In this document: positions 37,724 to 47,125 of the stretch, in pieces
Position numbering within the stretch: position 1 is the stretch's first letter
Layout: each line of letters opens with the position of its first letter
Source of the DNA: an uncultured Lachnobacterium sp.
Lineage (GTDB): Bacteria; Bacillota; Clostridia; Lachnospirales; Lachnospiraceae
DNA: 64,000 nt
Assembly: GCA_900543445.1 (NCBI GenBank)
Contig: UQRC01000010.1
Span: 6,675 to 70,674, forward strand
Direction of reading: 5' to 3'
Position numbers and translations under genes: made by a program
Notes under the pieces: generated by a model
What the model saw: only the letters and a program-made list of their open reading frames with translations
Databases searched by the model: none
Told to the model about the DNA's origin: nothing

Positions 37724-38893
37724 ATGAAGGTTACAATTTCAGATGCAGTAAAATACATTGGAGTAGATGATAAGACGATCGACTTGTTTGAGAGCCAGTA
37801 TGTGGTTCCGGAAGGTGTATCGTACAACTCTTATCTGATTCTGGATGAGAAGGTTGCACTCATGGATACCGTGGATGTTCGCGGTATGCAGGAGTGGGAG
37901 AAGAACCTGACCGAGGCACTTGGCGGACGCAAGGTTGATTATCTTGTCATCCAGCATCTTGAGCCGGATCACGCAGGCAGCATCGGAAGACTCTTAGAGC
38001 TTTATCCGGATGTGACATTGGTAGGAAATGCCAAGACATTTGCAATGCTTCCGCAGTTCTTTGACATTGACCAGGATGTCAAGAAATTGACGGTTGCAGA
38101 AGGCGATACGTTATCTCTCGGAAGCCATACATTGACATTCGTGATGGCACCGATGGTACACTGGCCGGAAGTTATGGTATCTTATGAAAGCACAGAGAAG
38201 ATCCTTTTCTCCGCAGACGGATTCGGCAAGTTCGGTGCGCTTGATGCCGAGGACGAAGAAGGCTGGGCATGTGAGGCAAGAAGATATTACTTTAATATTG
38301 TTGGTAAATATGGTGCGCCGGTACAGGCATTACTGAAGAAGGCAGCCAACCTTGATATTCAGATGATCTGCCCGCTGCACGGACCAATCCTTAAGGAAGA
38401 CTTAGGATATTATATCGGTTTATATGATACTTGGAGCAGCTACAAGCCGGAGAATAAAGGCGTGCTTGTTGCATATGCTTCTATTCACGGAAATACGGCA
38501 AAGGTTGCCGAGAAGTTTGCAGAGATGCTTCGTGAAAGAGGCGTTGAGAAGGTTGTTGTCAGCGACCTTGCAAGAGAGGATATGGCAGAAGTTATCAAGG
38601 ATGCATTCCGTTATGACCGTATGGTAGTTGCGGGGGCAAGCTACGATGGTGGCGTTTTCCCTTGCATGCAGGATTTCTTACATCACTTACAGTCTAAGGC
38701 ATACCAGAACCGTACCGTTGGTATTATTGAGAACGGTTCCTGGGGACCGACTGCAGGAAGAACAATGAAAGCGATTCTCGAGACGATGAAGAATGTGACG
38801 ATCGTTGATCCGATGGTAACGATCAAGTCAACAATGAAAGATGCGGATATTCCGGCACTTGAAGCTTTGGCGGATATGGTTGCAGGTGCATAG
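37724..38893 (+). CDS. fprA: FprA family A-type flavoprotein (flavodiiron protein)
   Basis: Reduces O2 or NO to water or N2O, protecting an anaerobe. 389 residues: a metallo-beta-lactamase-like diiron domain with HLEPDHAGS (H78, E80, D82, H83) and later APMVHWPE and SADGFG, then a flavodoxin domain (about 250-389) with VAYASIHGNTAKVAEKFA for FMN. It is probably reduced by rubredoxin or a similar partner not present in the window. AAAGGGG precedes the ATG. Confidence 0.95.
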   Translation: MKVTISDAVKYIGVDDKTIDLFESQYVVPEGVSYNSYLILDEKVALMDTVDVRGMQEWEKNLTEALGGRKVDYLVIQHLEPDHAGSIGRLLELYPDVTLVGNAKTFAMLPQFFDIDQDVKKLTVAEGDTLSLGSHTLTFVMAPMVHWPEVMVSYESTEKILFSADGFGKFGALDAEDEEGWACEARRYYFNIVGKYGAPVQALLKKAANLDIQMICPLHGPILKEDLGYYIGLYDTWSSYKPENKGVLVAYASIHGNTAKVAEKFAEMLRERGVEKVVVSDLAREDMAEVIKDAFRYDRMVVAGASYDGGVFPCMQDFLHHLQSKAYQNRTVGIIENGSWGPTAGRTMKAILETMKNVTIVDPMVTIKSTMKDADIPALEALADMVAGA

Positions 38894-38965
38894 GTTTATC
38901 ATAGATTAAGGGGATTGATAATTTGTACTAGAGGCAGGTTGATGATTTAAGGAGAAAATCGGAAA

Positions 38966-40378
38966 ATGAGAAAAACAAAAATTATTTGTACGATTGGACC
39001 GGCGAGTGAGAATGAAGAGACACTGACCAAGATGTGTCAGGCGGGCATGGATGTTGCACGTTTGAATTTCTCTCACGGAAGCCATGAGGAACACCAGAAG
39101 AAGATTGATCTCATTAAAAAGGTACGTAAGAATTTATCACTTCCAATTGCAATTATGCTGGATACCAAGGGACCGGAATACCGTATCAAGACATTTGAGA
39201 ACGGTAAGATCCAGTTGGAGGAAGGCGCTACGTTTACACTGACGACGGAAGACATCGTCGGAAATGAGCAGAGAGTTGCTGTTAATTACAAGAACCTGAT
39301 CGAGAACCTGAAGGTAGGAGACCGTATTCTTGTAAACAATGGACTGATTATCCTTGAGGTAACGAAACTTAAGGCTCCGGATGCTGTCTGTAAGGTTATT
39401 GCAGGCGGCGAGCTTTCGGATCGCAAGAGCATGAATTTCCCGAATAAGGTTATGAATCATGCTTACCTTAGCGAGCAGGACAAGCAGGATCTGCTTTTCG
39501 GCATTCAGAATGAAGTTGACTTTGTTGCGGCTTCGTTCGTGTCAACCAAGCAGGATGTTGCGGATCTTCGTGCATTCTTAGATGAGAATGGTGGAGAGGA
39601 CATTGATATTATTGCCAAGATTGAGAATCGTTCCGGTGTGGATCACGTAGAGGAAATCTGTGAGATCGCCAACGGAATCATGATCGCAAGAGGTGATCTC
39701 GGTGTGGAGATTCCGGGAATGGAAGTACCGGCGATCCAGAAATATCTGATCAACAAGTGCCGCATGCTTGGAACGCGCGTAATTACTGCGACGGAGATGT
39801 TGGAATCCATGATTCACAATCCGCGTCCGACACGTGCCGAGTTATCGGATGTGGCCAATGCGGTATATGACGGATCCTCAGCAATTATGCTTTCCGGAGA
39901 ATCGGCTGCCGGCAAGTATCCGGTTGATGCGGTGCGCAATATGGCAGAGATTGCAGAGTACACAGAGAGCCAGATCAAGTATACGAAGCGTTTCCAGAAT
40001 TCGGATTTCGAGATCAAGAGTATCCTGGATGCGATCTCGCACTCTACCTGTGCGATGGCAATCGATGTGCAGGCCAAGTGTATTGTGGTAAGTTCCTTAA
40101 GCGGAACGACCGTGCGCATGGTCAGCCGCTTCCGTTGTCCGGTTGATATCGTCGGTATGACAACATCGGAGCGTGTATGGAGAAAGCTGAACCTGAGCTG
40201 GGGCGTAACACCGGTTCTGTGTGAAGAGTTTAATTCCATGGAAGTCATGTTCTACAATGCAATGAAGGAAGCAAAGAAGATTTTTGATCTGAAGAAGGAC
40301 GATACGGTTGTCTTAACCGGAGGTCTGATTAACGGACAGATCGGAAATACCAATGTGATCAAAGTTGAGCGTGTATAA
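38966..40378 (+). CDS. pyk: Pyruvate kinase
   Basis: Converts phosphoenolpyruvate and ADP to pyruvate and ATP. 470 residues, the basic length without the extra C-terminal PEP-utiliser domain seen in some Firmicutes. RLNFSHGSHEEH, MLDTKGPEYR, IIAKIENRSGV and IMIARGDLGVEIP are in place. AAGGAGA precedes the ATG. The gene is followed by a hairpin that also contains the next gene's promoter. Confidence 0.97.
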   Translation: MRKTKIICTIGPASENEETLTKMCQAGMDVARLNFSHGSHEEHQKKIDLIKKVRKNLSLPIAIMLDTKGPEYRIKTFENGKIQLEEGATFTLTTEDIVGNEQRVAVNYKNLIENLKVGDRILVNNGLIILEVTKLKAPDAVCKVIAGGELSDRKSMNFPNKVMNHAYLSEQDKQDLLFGIQNEVDFVAASFVSTKQDVADLRAFLDENGGEDIDIIAKIENRSGVDHVEEICEIANGIMIARGDLGVEIPGMEVPAIQKYLINKCRMLGTRVITATEMLESMIHNPRPTRAELSDVANAVYDGSSAIMLSGESAAGKYPVDAVRNMAEIAEYTESQIKYTKRFQNSDFEIKSILDAISHSTCAMAIDVQAKCIVVSSLSGTTVRMVSRFRCPVDIVGMTTSERVWRKLNLSWGVTPVLCEEFNSMEVMFYNAMKEAKKIFDLKKDDTVVLTGGLINGQIGNTNVIKVERV

Positions 40379-40383
40379 AACGC

Positions 40384-40442
40384 TTGCATTTTTAAACGTA
40401 TGTGATATAATCGGGACACAGCAGATTCTATCACATACGTTT
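40384..40442 (+). promoter_or_regulatory. Promoter inside a long stem-loop, between pyk and the BIG2 gene
   Basis: TTGCAT (40384-40389) and TATAAT (40406-40411), 16-bp spacer, form a promoter for the next gene. The region is also a perfect 14-bp inverted repeat: arms 40394-40407 and 40429-40442 with a 21-base loop. RNA from pyk would fold into the whole hairpin, followed by a weak T-rich stretch; RNA from the internal promoter would hold only the right arm. Confidence 0.65.
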
Positions 40443-40464
40443 TCCCTTTTATTAGGGGGAATCT

Positions 40465-41493
40465 ATGAAGACAAATCGAAGAATAAGAACTCTTGGAGTT
40501 CTTCTGTGCATGGTGTCCATGCTTGTTTTTTCCGGACCAAAGACAGATGTATATGCGGGAAATATCGCGTTCGTTGTTTTGAATACTTACGAGCAGACGA
40601 TGAATATTGGGGATGAGTATCGTCTGTGCGCAGTGACATCGAACGGCAGGAAACCGACATTCAGTTCAAGTGACAGTAAGATCGCATCGGTCAACACCTA
40701 CGGACTGATTACGGCGAAGAAAGCAGGCACTGCGAAGATCATTGTCAAAACGAGGAATGCGGAAGCGCGTTGCCGCATCACGGTCAATAAGACAACGATC
40801 GACCTCAACCAGACGTCTGTATCGATGGACAATGGAAGTGAGTTCCGCCTGAAAGCGGAAGTGTCGACCGGACATGAGGTCAAGTACAAATCAAGTAAAC
40901 GGAGCGTGGCTACGGTGGACGAAAGCGGTGTGATTACCGCGGTAAAGCCGGGAGATGCAGTGATCATGGTATCAGCAGACGGAAGTACTGCAACCTGCCG
41001 TATCAAAGTCAAGCAGCCCAAAGTCGTGCTCAGTCAGAGTAAGGCAACTCTCTACCGAAAGGAGGAGCTGCAGCTTACAATCCATACCAATTCCAGAACA
41101 AAACCAAAGTGGAAATCGAATCGTTCCAGCGTTGCAACAGTGGATGCGCAGGGACATGTGACCGCAATGAAGCATGGAACTGCGATCATCACGGTAACCG
41201 TGGATGGTGTCAGTAAGACGTGTGAGGTTACGGTCAGACAGCCCAAGGTAGTGCTGGCGAAATCATCCGTTGTATTGAATGTTGGGCAGCAGACGCGCGT
41301 GGAAGCGAGCGTTTCGTCGGGGAATACACCGGGGTATTCGAGTTCCAATACAAGTATCGCAACCGTCGAGGAGGACGGAACGGTTACCGCAGTCAGCCCG
41401 GGGAAAGCATATATTTATGCGACCGAGGATGGCGTGAAAGCAAAGCTTACCGTGACGGTAAAATCGGACAGCGATAAGAAAAAACAAAAGTAA
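40465..41493 (+). CDS. Secreted protein with four BIG2 Ig-like domains
   Basis: 342 residues. The N-terminus has basic residues, a hydrophobic core (LGVLLCMVSMLVF) and a likely signal peptidase site near VYAG. Four tandem BIG2-type repeats of about 75-80 residues follow, each containing a SSD/SS-x-S-I/V-A-T/S-V step and GTA/GDA near its end (for example SIATVEEDGTVTAVSPGKA). No catalytic domain or LPXTG motif is visible; the end is lysine-rich. Probably a surface or adhesion-related protein. It has its own promoter. Confidence 0.85.
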   Translation: MKTNRRIRTLGVLLCMVSMLVFSGPKTDVYAGNIAFVVLNTYEQTMNIGDEYRLCAVTSNGRKPTFSSSDSKIASVNTYGLITAKKAGTAKIIVKTRNAEARCRITVNKTTIDLNQTSVSMDNGSEFRLKAEVSTGHEVKYKSSKRSVATVDESGVITAVKPGDAVIMVSADGSTATCRIKVKQPKVVLSQSKATLYRKEELQLTIHTNSRTKPKWKSNRSSVATVDAQGHVTAMKHGTAIITVTVDGVSKTCEVTVRQPKVVLAKSSVVLNVGQQTRVEASVSSGNTPGYSSSNTSIATVEEDGTVTAVSPGKAYIYATEDGVKAKLTVTVKSDSDKKKQK

Positions 41494-41636
41494 CGGTAAA
41501 TAAAATTACAAAACAAGGGAAGACAGATGGAATCTGCTGCATAAGAAATCAAAGAATATTTTTACACGTTTTCCATATACTAACGCAAAGCTGATCGATA
41601 GCATGACAGGATGAAAGTATGGAGGAAACAGAGTTT

Positions 41637-42185
41637 ATGAAAGCAACAGGCATTGTTCGAAGAATAGATGATCTCGGTCGTATTGTGGTACCTAAGGAAA
41701 TCCGGCGCACGCTTCGGATCCGTGAGGGTGACCCGCTTGAAATTTTTACCAGCAGAGAGGGTGAAATCATGTTGAAGAAGTACTCACCGATCGGTGAGAT
41801 GGGGGAGATTGCAGGGAATTGTGCAGAGGCGCTCGCACAGGCTGCAGAAGCGCTCGTCTGCATTACGGACCGGGACTATATTGTGGCTGCATCCGGCAGC
41901 GGCAGGAAAGAACTGGAGGGAGAACACATAAGTCCGCAGGTGGAGGCTCTCATGGAAAAACGCGGCACATTTGTGGTAAATCATGTGCATGATGAGCTGC
42001 CACTGGTTACGAAAGAATGGACCGGTGATCACAAGGGAGCAGCACTCTCTGCGATCATCTGCAACGGAGACTGCCAGGGATCGGTCATTGTTGTGACACA
42101 AAGCGACAATCCGCAGAAACTTGAGACCATACGCATTCTGGCGCAGTCAGCAGCCGGCTTTATAGGAAAGCACATGGAACAGTAG
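41637..42185 (+). CDS. spoVT: Stage V sporulation protein T (AbrB/SpoVT family regulator)
   Basis: 182 residues from the ATG that gives MKATGIVRRIDDLGRIVVPK, the near-invariant SpoVT start; an ATG six codons upstream also has a possible RBS. The N-terminal AbrB-type DNA-binding domain (1-50) is followed by a GAF-like domain (about 55-180). SpoVT tunes forespore sigma-G genes in endospore formers, so its presence suggests a sporulating lineage. Upstream, GAATA and CATATACTA resemble a forespore-type promoter only loosely. Confidence 0.92.
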   Translation: MKATGIVRRIDDLGRIVVPKEIRRTLRIREGDPLEIFTSREGEIMLKKYSPIGEMGEIAGNCAEALAQAAEALVCITDRDYIVAASGSGRKELEGEHISPQVEALMEKRGTFVVNHVHDELPLVTKEWTGDHKGAALSAIICNGDCQGSVIVVTQSDNPQKLETIRILAQSAAGFIGKHMEQ

Positions 42186-42241
42186 TATTTTATTGAGCTT
42201 CGGGAACAGGGCTCTTTATACTTTCTTAATAAAAACATAAT

Positions 42242-42270
42242 TTGCATATGCGATATAAAAGCGATAAAAT
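42242..42270 (+). promoter_or_regulatory. Promoter of the PBP-bsh unit
   Basis: TTGCAT (42242-42247) and TAAAAT (42265-42270) with a 17-bp spacer, about 40 bp before the PBP start. Confidence 0.65.
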
Positions 42271-42311
42271 ACTTCATATATCTTCCGTAGAGGATTAAAG
42301 AAGGAGATTAT

Positions 42312-44648
42312 ATGGCAAAGAAGAAGAGAAAGAAAAAGAAACAACATCGCTTTTTCTGGTTCGTAATAAAGCTGCAGATTGTGCTGATGCTGCTTGTGCT
42401 TGGCGCGGCTGGAGTGTATTTTTTTGGCGGTTATGCGGACGAGGTTCAGCAGATCCGGAGAGAGGCAATCAAGGAAGTGGCGGCTTCGGATGAATCGCTT
42501 TTTATCCCGTCGCAGACCTGCTCGGTATATGATACGAACGGAAATCTGATCTCGGAGCGCAAAGGCGATAAGGATGCGCAGTATGTGAAGTATGAGGATA
42601 TTCCGAAGTCTTTTGTGACGGCGATCATCAGTATTGAGGACAAGAAATTCTATCGTCACAACGGTGTGGATTTCAAGGCTATCATGCGTGCAGTCAAAGC
42701 GCGTCTGCAGGCTGGAAAAGTCACGCAGGGTGGAAGTACGATCACGATGCAGCTGGCGAAACTGATGTATATGGAGCCGAGTAAGACGTGGCAGTACAAG
42801 GTGGAGCAGATCTTCCTTGCGATGGAGCTTGAGAAGCGGTATTCCAAGGAGAAAATTCTGGAATTTTATCTCAATAATATCTATTTCGCGAATGGATATT
42901 ACGGTATCGATGCAGCGTGCAGAGGCTACTTTAACTGTGATCTGGGGGATCTTGATATCTCGCAGGTGGCTTTCTTATGTGCGATTCCGAACAGTCCGTC
43001 CTATTATGATCCGGTGACCAATATGGATCATACGATCACACGAAGAAATCTGATCTTACAGAATATGTGGGACGATGGCAAGATCACGCAGGAGCAGTAT
43101 TATGAGGCCTGCAAGGAAGAAATCACACTGAACCGGCCGAAGAAGACGAAGAACAGTATTGTGAACAATTTTGTGGATACTTACACTTATTATTGCGCAA
43201 CACGTGCTTTGATGGAGCAGGAGGGCTTTACCTTCCAGAATTATTTTGATTCTGAGGAGGAGAAGAAAACGTACAACGAGGAGTATGACGAATTGTATAC
43301 TTCCTGTCAGAAGAAGCTGTATTCGGGCGGCTATAAGATTTATACATCCATAGATATGGACAAGCAGAATGCATTGCAGCAGGCTGTGGATGATGAACTT
43401 GCTTCTTATACCGATCTGGATGATGACGGAACCTATGATATGCAGGGTGCCGGAGTGTCGATCGACAACAGCACAGGATATGTCGTTGCGATCGTCGGTG
43501 GCCGCAATCAGGACTTTACATCGTATACGCTCAATCGTGCTTACCAGAGTCACCGTCAGCCGGGAAGTTCCATCAAGCCATTGCTTGTGTATACACCATG
43601 CTTCGAGCGTGGATATGATCCGGATACCATTGTGGATGATCATAAGTTTGAAGGCGGTCCGTCCAATGCGACCAAAACCTATGCGGGTAAAGTGAAGCTT
43701 CGCTATGCGGTCGCACAGTCATTAAATACAGTTGCATGGCAGTTGTATGACCAGCTGACGCCGGAGGTGGGGCTGCAGTATCTGAAGAATATGAATTTTA
43801 CAGGCATTGTAAAAGACGATTATACACTTGCAACATCGCTCGGAGGATTTACCAAGGGTGTCTCTCCACTTGAGATGGCAGCAGGATTTGCAACGATCGA
43901 GAATGATGGTATGTACCGTGAACCGACCTGTATCAAGACGATCATTGACTCGGACGAGAATGTTGTCTATGCTTCACAGATGACGGAAGTATCGATCTAT
44001 GAGCAGGATGCGGCGCGCATGATGACGGATGTGCTGACGACGGTTATGGATAGCGGAACCGGACGCGCGCTCAAGCTAAAAGGCATGCCTTGTGCAGGTA
44101 AGACGGGTACGACAAATGACCATAAGGACGGCTGGTTTGTTGGATTCACAAGATATTACACGACAAGTGTGTGGGTTGGCTGCGATTATCCGAAGGCAAT
44201 CCAGAGTCTGAGCGGAAGCACCTATCCGGGTCGTATCTGGAATACATACATGAGTGCGATCCATGAGAATCTTTCTCCGATGGATTTTATTCCTTATGCG
44301 CAGCTTTCCGATGATTTTAAGAATCAGCAGCAACAGGATCAGCAGGATCAGGAACAAAAGCGTGAGGAAGATAATGCTGCCGGTCAGCAGGACAAGACTG
44401 ATCAGAACCAACAGGATCAGAATCAGCCGGCAGATAATAATCAGGATCAGAACCAGAATGATAATGCTGGAAATGACAGCAATAACACAAATACCGGAGA
44501 CAATACCGGTAACAACAATTCCGATGGAAATAATCCGGATGATAATACCGGAGATAACAACGGAGACAATAACGGCGACAATAACGGCGGTGATAATACC
44601 GGAGGCGATAACAACACCGGGGAAGACACGCCGACAGATACACCTTAG
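42312..44648 (+). CDS. Class A penicillin-binding protein (PBP1A-like) with Asn/Asp/Gln-rich tail
   Basis: Bifunctional peptidoglycan glycosyltransferase and transpeptidase, 778 residues. A basic cytoplasmic start and one transmembrane helix (about 15-40) are followed by the GT51 domain (IEDKKFYRHNGVDFKA, QGGSTITMQLAK) and the transpeptidase domain with SxxK in QPGSSIKP, SLN, and KTGTTND. The last 108 residues (671-778) are almost only N, D, Q, G, T and E, in short repeats such as GDNNGDNN, encoded by tandem DNA repeats. Similar low-complexity tails occur on other Firmicute PBP1 proteins. AAGGAG precedes the ATG. bsh follows after 17 bp. Confidence 0.95.
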   Translation: MAKKKRKKKKQHRFFWFVIKLQIVLMLLVLGAAGVYFFGGYADEVQQIRREAIKEVAASDESLFIPSQTCSVYDTNGNLISERKGDKDAQYVKYEDIPKSFVTAIISIEDKKFYRHNGVDFKAIMRAVKARLQAGKVTQGGSTITMQLAKLMYMEPSKTWQYKVEQIFLAMELEKRYSKEKILEFYLNNIYFANGYYGIDAACRGYFNCDLGDLDISQVAFLCAIPNSPSYYDPVTNMDHTITRRNLILQNMWDDGKITQEQYYEACKEEITLNRPKKTKNSIVNNFVDTYTYYCATRALMEQEGFTFQNYFDSEEEKKTYNEEYDELYTSCQKKLYSGGYKIYTSIDMDKQNALQQAVDDELASYTDLDDDGTYDMQGAGVSIDNSTGYVVAIVGGRNQDFTSYTLNRAYQSHRQPGSSIKPLLVYTPCFERGYDPDTIVDDHKFEGGPSNATKTYAGKVKLRYAVAQSLNTVAWQLYDQLTPEVGLQYLKNMNFTGIVKDDYTLATSLGGFTKGVSPLEMAAGFATIENDGMYREPTCIKTIIDSDENVVYASQMTEVSIYEQDAARMMTDVLTTVMDSGTGRALKLKGMPCAGKTGTTNDHKDGWFVGFTRYYTTSVWVGCDYPKAIQSLSGSTYPGRIWNTYMSAIHENLSPMDFIPYAQLSDDFKNQQQQDQQDQEQKREEDNAAGQQDKTDQNQQDQNQPADNNQDQNQNDNAGNDSNNTNTGDNTGNNNSDGNNPDDNTGDNNGDNNGDNNGGDNTGGDNNTGEDTPTDTP

Positions 44649-44665
44649 TCATAGGAGGATTTATT

Positions 44666-45640
44666 ATGTGTACAGCAGCAACCTATAAAACCAAAGATTT
44701 TTATTTCGGAAGAACACTGGATTATGAATTCTCCTATGGAGATGAAGTGACGATCACACCTCGGAATTATAAATTTGTTTTTCGTCATATGGGAGAAGTT
44801 GCATCGCATTATGCGATCATCGGAATGGCGTATGTTGTCGCAGATTATCCGCTATACTATGATGCAATCAATGAAAAAGGCCTTGGTATGGCAGGTCTTA
44901 ACTTTGTCGGAAATGCTGTCTACCAGCAGGTGGAAGAGGGCAGAGAAAATGTGGCGCAGTTTGAATTTATTCCATGGATTCTCTCACAGTGTGCGAGTGT
45001 GGCGGAGGCAAAAGAACGTCTTGAGGGAATGAACCTTGTCGGAACCTTCTTTTCCGAGCAGCTGCCAAGCGCGCAGCTTCATTGGATCATTGCAGACAAA
45101 GATGGTGCGATCGTCGTGGAATGCATGTCGGACGGACTTCACGTGTATGACAACCCGGCGGGGGTGCTTACGAATAATCCGCCGTTCCCGCAGCAGATGT
45201 TTCAGCTGAATAACTATATGCATTTGTCGCCGAGACAGCCGGAGAACGCTTTTTCCAAAGAATTGCCTCTGCAGACATACAGCCGTGGAATGGGCGCGCT
45301 GGGACTTCCGGGAGATCTCTCTTCGGCTTCGCGTTTCGCGAAGGTGGCTTTCACGAGACTTCATGCGGTATCGGGAGAGTCAGAGACAGAGAGTGTCAGC
45401 CAGTTTTTCCACATCTTAGGGTCGGTGGAGCAGCAGAGAGGCTGCTGCGAGGTGGCAGACGGAAAATACGAGATTACGATCTATACGTCATGCTGTAATG
45501 CAACGAAGGGCATTTATTATTACACAACGTATGACAATCATCAGATTACAGCGGTTGATATGCACCATGAATATCTGGATGGTTCGCAGCTTGTTCACTA
45601 TCCTCTGTGCAAAAGTGAAAATATTTACACCCAAAATTAG
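44666..45640 (+). CDS. bsh: Choloylglycine hydrolase / bile salt hydrolase
   Basis: Ntn-hydrolase that splits glycine or taurine from conjugated bile acids. 324 residues, the same length class as the clostridial enzyme. The nucleophile is Cys2, exposed after removal of Met1. Supporting residues are R16 and D19 (FGRTLDYE), N79 (GLGMAGLNF), N170 (GVLTNNPPF) and R223 (SASRF). The motifs favour bile salt hydrolase over penicillin V acylase. No signal peptide is present, so it is cytoplasmic. AGGAGG precedes the ATG. With only 17 bp to the PBP gene and no promoter seen between, it is probably co-transcribed with it. Confidence 0.9.
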   Translation: MCTAATYKTKDFYFGRTLDYEFSYGDEVTITPRNYKFVFRHMGEVASHYAIIGMAYVVADYPLYYDAINEKGLGMAGLNFVGNAVYQQVEEGRENVAQFEFIPWILSQCASVAEAKERLEGMNLVGTFFSEQLPSAQLHWIIADKDGAIVVECMSDGLHVYDNPAGVLTNNPPFPQQMFQLNNYMHLSPRQPENAFSKELPLQTYSRGMGALGLPGDLSSASRFAKVAFTRLHAVSGESETESVSQFFHILGSVEQQRGCCEVADGKYEITIYTSCCNATKGIYYYTTYDNHQITAVDMHHEYLDGSQLVHYPLCKSENIYTQN

Positions 45641-45767
45641 GCAAAATGCCATTGGATGAACGGGGTTACTATGGTAATATGTAACTGTTCAGAGTGAAAC
45701 AGTTTGGCGGTTGGCGCTGAATAACTACGGTAATATAAAACGAGCAAGAATGTTGGAGGACAAGCAA

Positions 45768-46706
45768 GTGAAGAAATATGGTTTTGGAATTGATGTCGGG
45801 GGAACCACAGTTAAGGTAGGATTCTTTGAGACGAGCGGAAAGCTGCTTGATAAGTGGGAGATCAAAACAAACACAGCAAATGGCGGTGAGGCAATCCTTC
45901 CGGATATCGCAAAGGCAATTGACGAGAAGCTGGACAAGGAAGGTATCAGTAAGGATGATGTGCAGGGTGTCGGAATCGGTGTCCCTGGTCCGGTACTTAG
46001 TTCCGGTGTCGTAACCGTCTGTGTAAATCTTGGATGGAAGAATGTCGATGTTGCGGGAACATTGTCAGGACTTACCGGACTTCCGGTAAAAGTCGGTAAT
46101 GATGCCAATGTGGCTGGTCTCGGCGAGACGTGGCAGGGTGGTGCCAAGGGAAGCCGTGATGTTGTTATGGTAACACTCGGAACCGGTGTCGGCGGCGGAA
46201 TCATCGTAGATGGTAAGATGGTTGCCGGAGCAAACGGTGCAGGCGGAGAGATCGGACATCTGAACGTCTGTGAGGATGAGAGTGAAGCATGTAACTGTGG
46301 ACAGCATGGATGTCTGGAACAGTATGCCTCTGCAACCGGTGTTGTTCGTATGGCAAAGCGTAAGCTGGCTAAGACAACGGAGGAGACAAGTCTTCGTAAA
46401 TTTGAAGATCTTACGGCAAAGGATGTATTTGACGAGGCAAAAGCAGGCGATAAGGTAGCACTTGAGATCGTTGATGAAGTGTGTGAGATCTTAGGTAAGG
46501 CACTTGGAAAGATTGCATGTGTTGTCAATCCGGAAGTATTTGTAATCGGTGGCGGTGTATCTAAGGCCGGACAGATCCTGATTGATACGATCAAGAAATA
46601 TTATGTGCCGAACACATTCAGTTCTTGCAAGGACGCGCGTTTTGAACTTGCTTCACTTGGCAACGATGCCGGAATGTATGGATGCATGTGCCTTGTGCTT
46701 GATTAA
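45768..46706 (+). CDS. glk: ROK family glucokinase
   Basis: ATP-dependent phosphorylation of glucose, 312 residues from a GTG start with GGAGG eight bases upstream; upstream in-frame ATGs at 45750 and 45711 have no better RBS. The phosphate loop FGIDVGGTTVKVG is at about 5-17, substrate residues are in NDANVAGLGE and GGEIGHL, and the zinc site is CNCGQHGCLEQYAS. It is a single gene ending in a strong terminator. Confidence 0.93.
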   Translation: MKKYGFGIDVGGTTVKVGFFETSGKLLDKWEIKTNTANGGEAILPDIAKAIDEKLDKEGISKDDVQGVGIGVPGPVLSSGVVTVCVNLGWKNVDVAGTLSGLTGLPVKVGNDANVAGLGETWQGGAKGSRDVVMVTLGTGVGGGIIVDGKMVAGANGAGGEIGHLNVCEDESEACNCGQHGCLEQYASATGVVRMAKRKLAKTTEETSLRKFEDLTAKDVFDEAKAGDKVALEIVDEVCEILGKALGKIACVVNPEVFVIGGGVSKAGQILIDTIKKYYVPNTFSSCKDARFELASLGNDAGMYGCMCLVLD

Positions 46707-46724
46707 ATAAAGTGTTGAATTTTC

Positions 46725-46754
46725 AGGTCCTGACCATTTTACTGGTCGGGGCCT
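46725..46754 (+). terminator. Terminator after glucokinase
   Basis: AGGTCCTGACCA (46725-46736) pairs with TGGTCGGGGCCT (46743-46754), followed by TTTTTC, just before the fab promoter. Confidence 0.88.
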
Positions 46755-46775
46755 TTTTCTATGTAAAAAAATACC

Positions 46776-46848
46776 TTGACAATCAAACTATTTTGAAATA
46801 TACTTTGCCTAACAAATAATTTGACAATCAAACTATTTGACAATCAAA
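46776..46848 (+). promoter_or_regulatory. fab operon promoter with three FabT-like operators
   Basis: TTGACA (46776-46781) and TATACT (46799-46804), 17-bp spacer, form the promoter. The palindrome TTTGA-CAA-TCAAA occurs at 46820-46832 and 46836-46848, 16 bp apart, and a third copy lacking only the first T (CTTGACAATCAAA, 46775-46787) covers the -35 box. FabT boxes have the form TTTGA-N-TCAAA. A MarR-family fabT gene closes this operon, so these are very probably its autoregulatory binding sites. Confidence 0.8.
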
Positions 46849-46889
46849 ACAATTTATGATGAATTTTAGAGGGAAAAGGAGATTACACC

Positions 46890-47123
46890 ATGTTAGAGAA
46901 ATTAAAAGAGATTATTGCAGACCAGTTAAATGTTGATGCAGCAAGCATTACTGCAGAGTCCAGATTCAAGGAGGATCTTGAGGCAGATTCTCTGGATCTG
47001 TTTGAACTGGTGATGTCATTGGAGGAGGAGTATGACGTAGAGATTCCTTCTGAGGACTTAGAGAAGATCTTAACAGTCGGTGATGTAATCAAATATCTTG
47101 AGGACAAAGGTGTAGAGGCATAA
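46890..47123 (+). CDS. acpP: Acyl carrier protein
   Basis: 77 residues, acidic, with the phosphopantetheine serine in [11 protein letters not shown]. It carries the growing acyl chain in FAS-II and is the first gene of the operon. AAAAGGAGA precedes the ATG. It is separated from fabK by two bases. Confidence 0.97.
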   Translation: MLEKLKEIIADQLNVDAASITAESRFKEDLEADSLDLFELVMSLEEEYDVEIPSEDLEKILTVGDVIKYLEDKGVEA

Positions 47124-47125
47124 AT

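Noticed and set aside
41560..41590. A sigma-G promoter for spoVT
   Set aside because: GAATA and CATATACTA are present, but the spacing does not match the consensus, so it was not listed as a feature.
44447..44652. Repetitive ORFs antisense to the PBP tail
   Set aside because: They are mirror frames of the low-complexity Asn/Asp repeat region, not genes.
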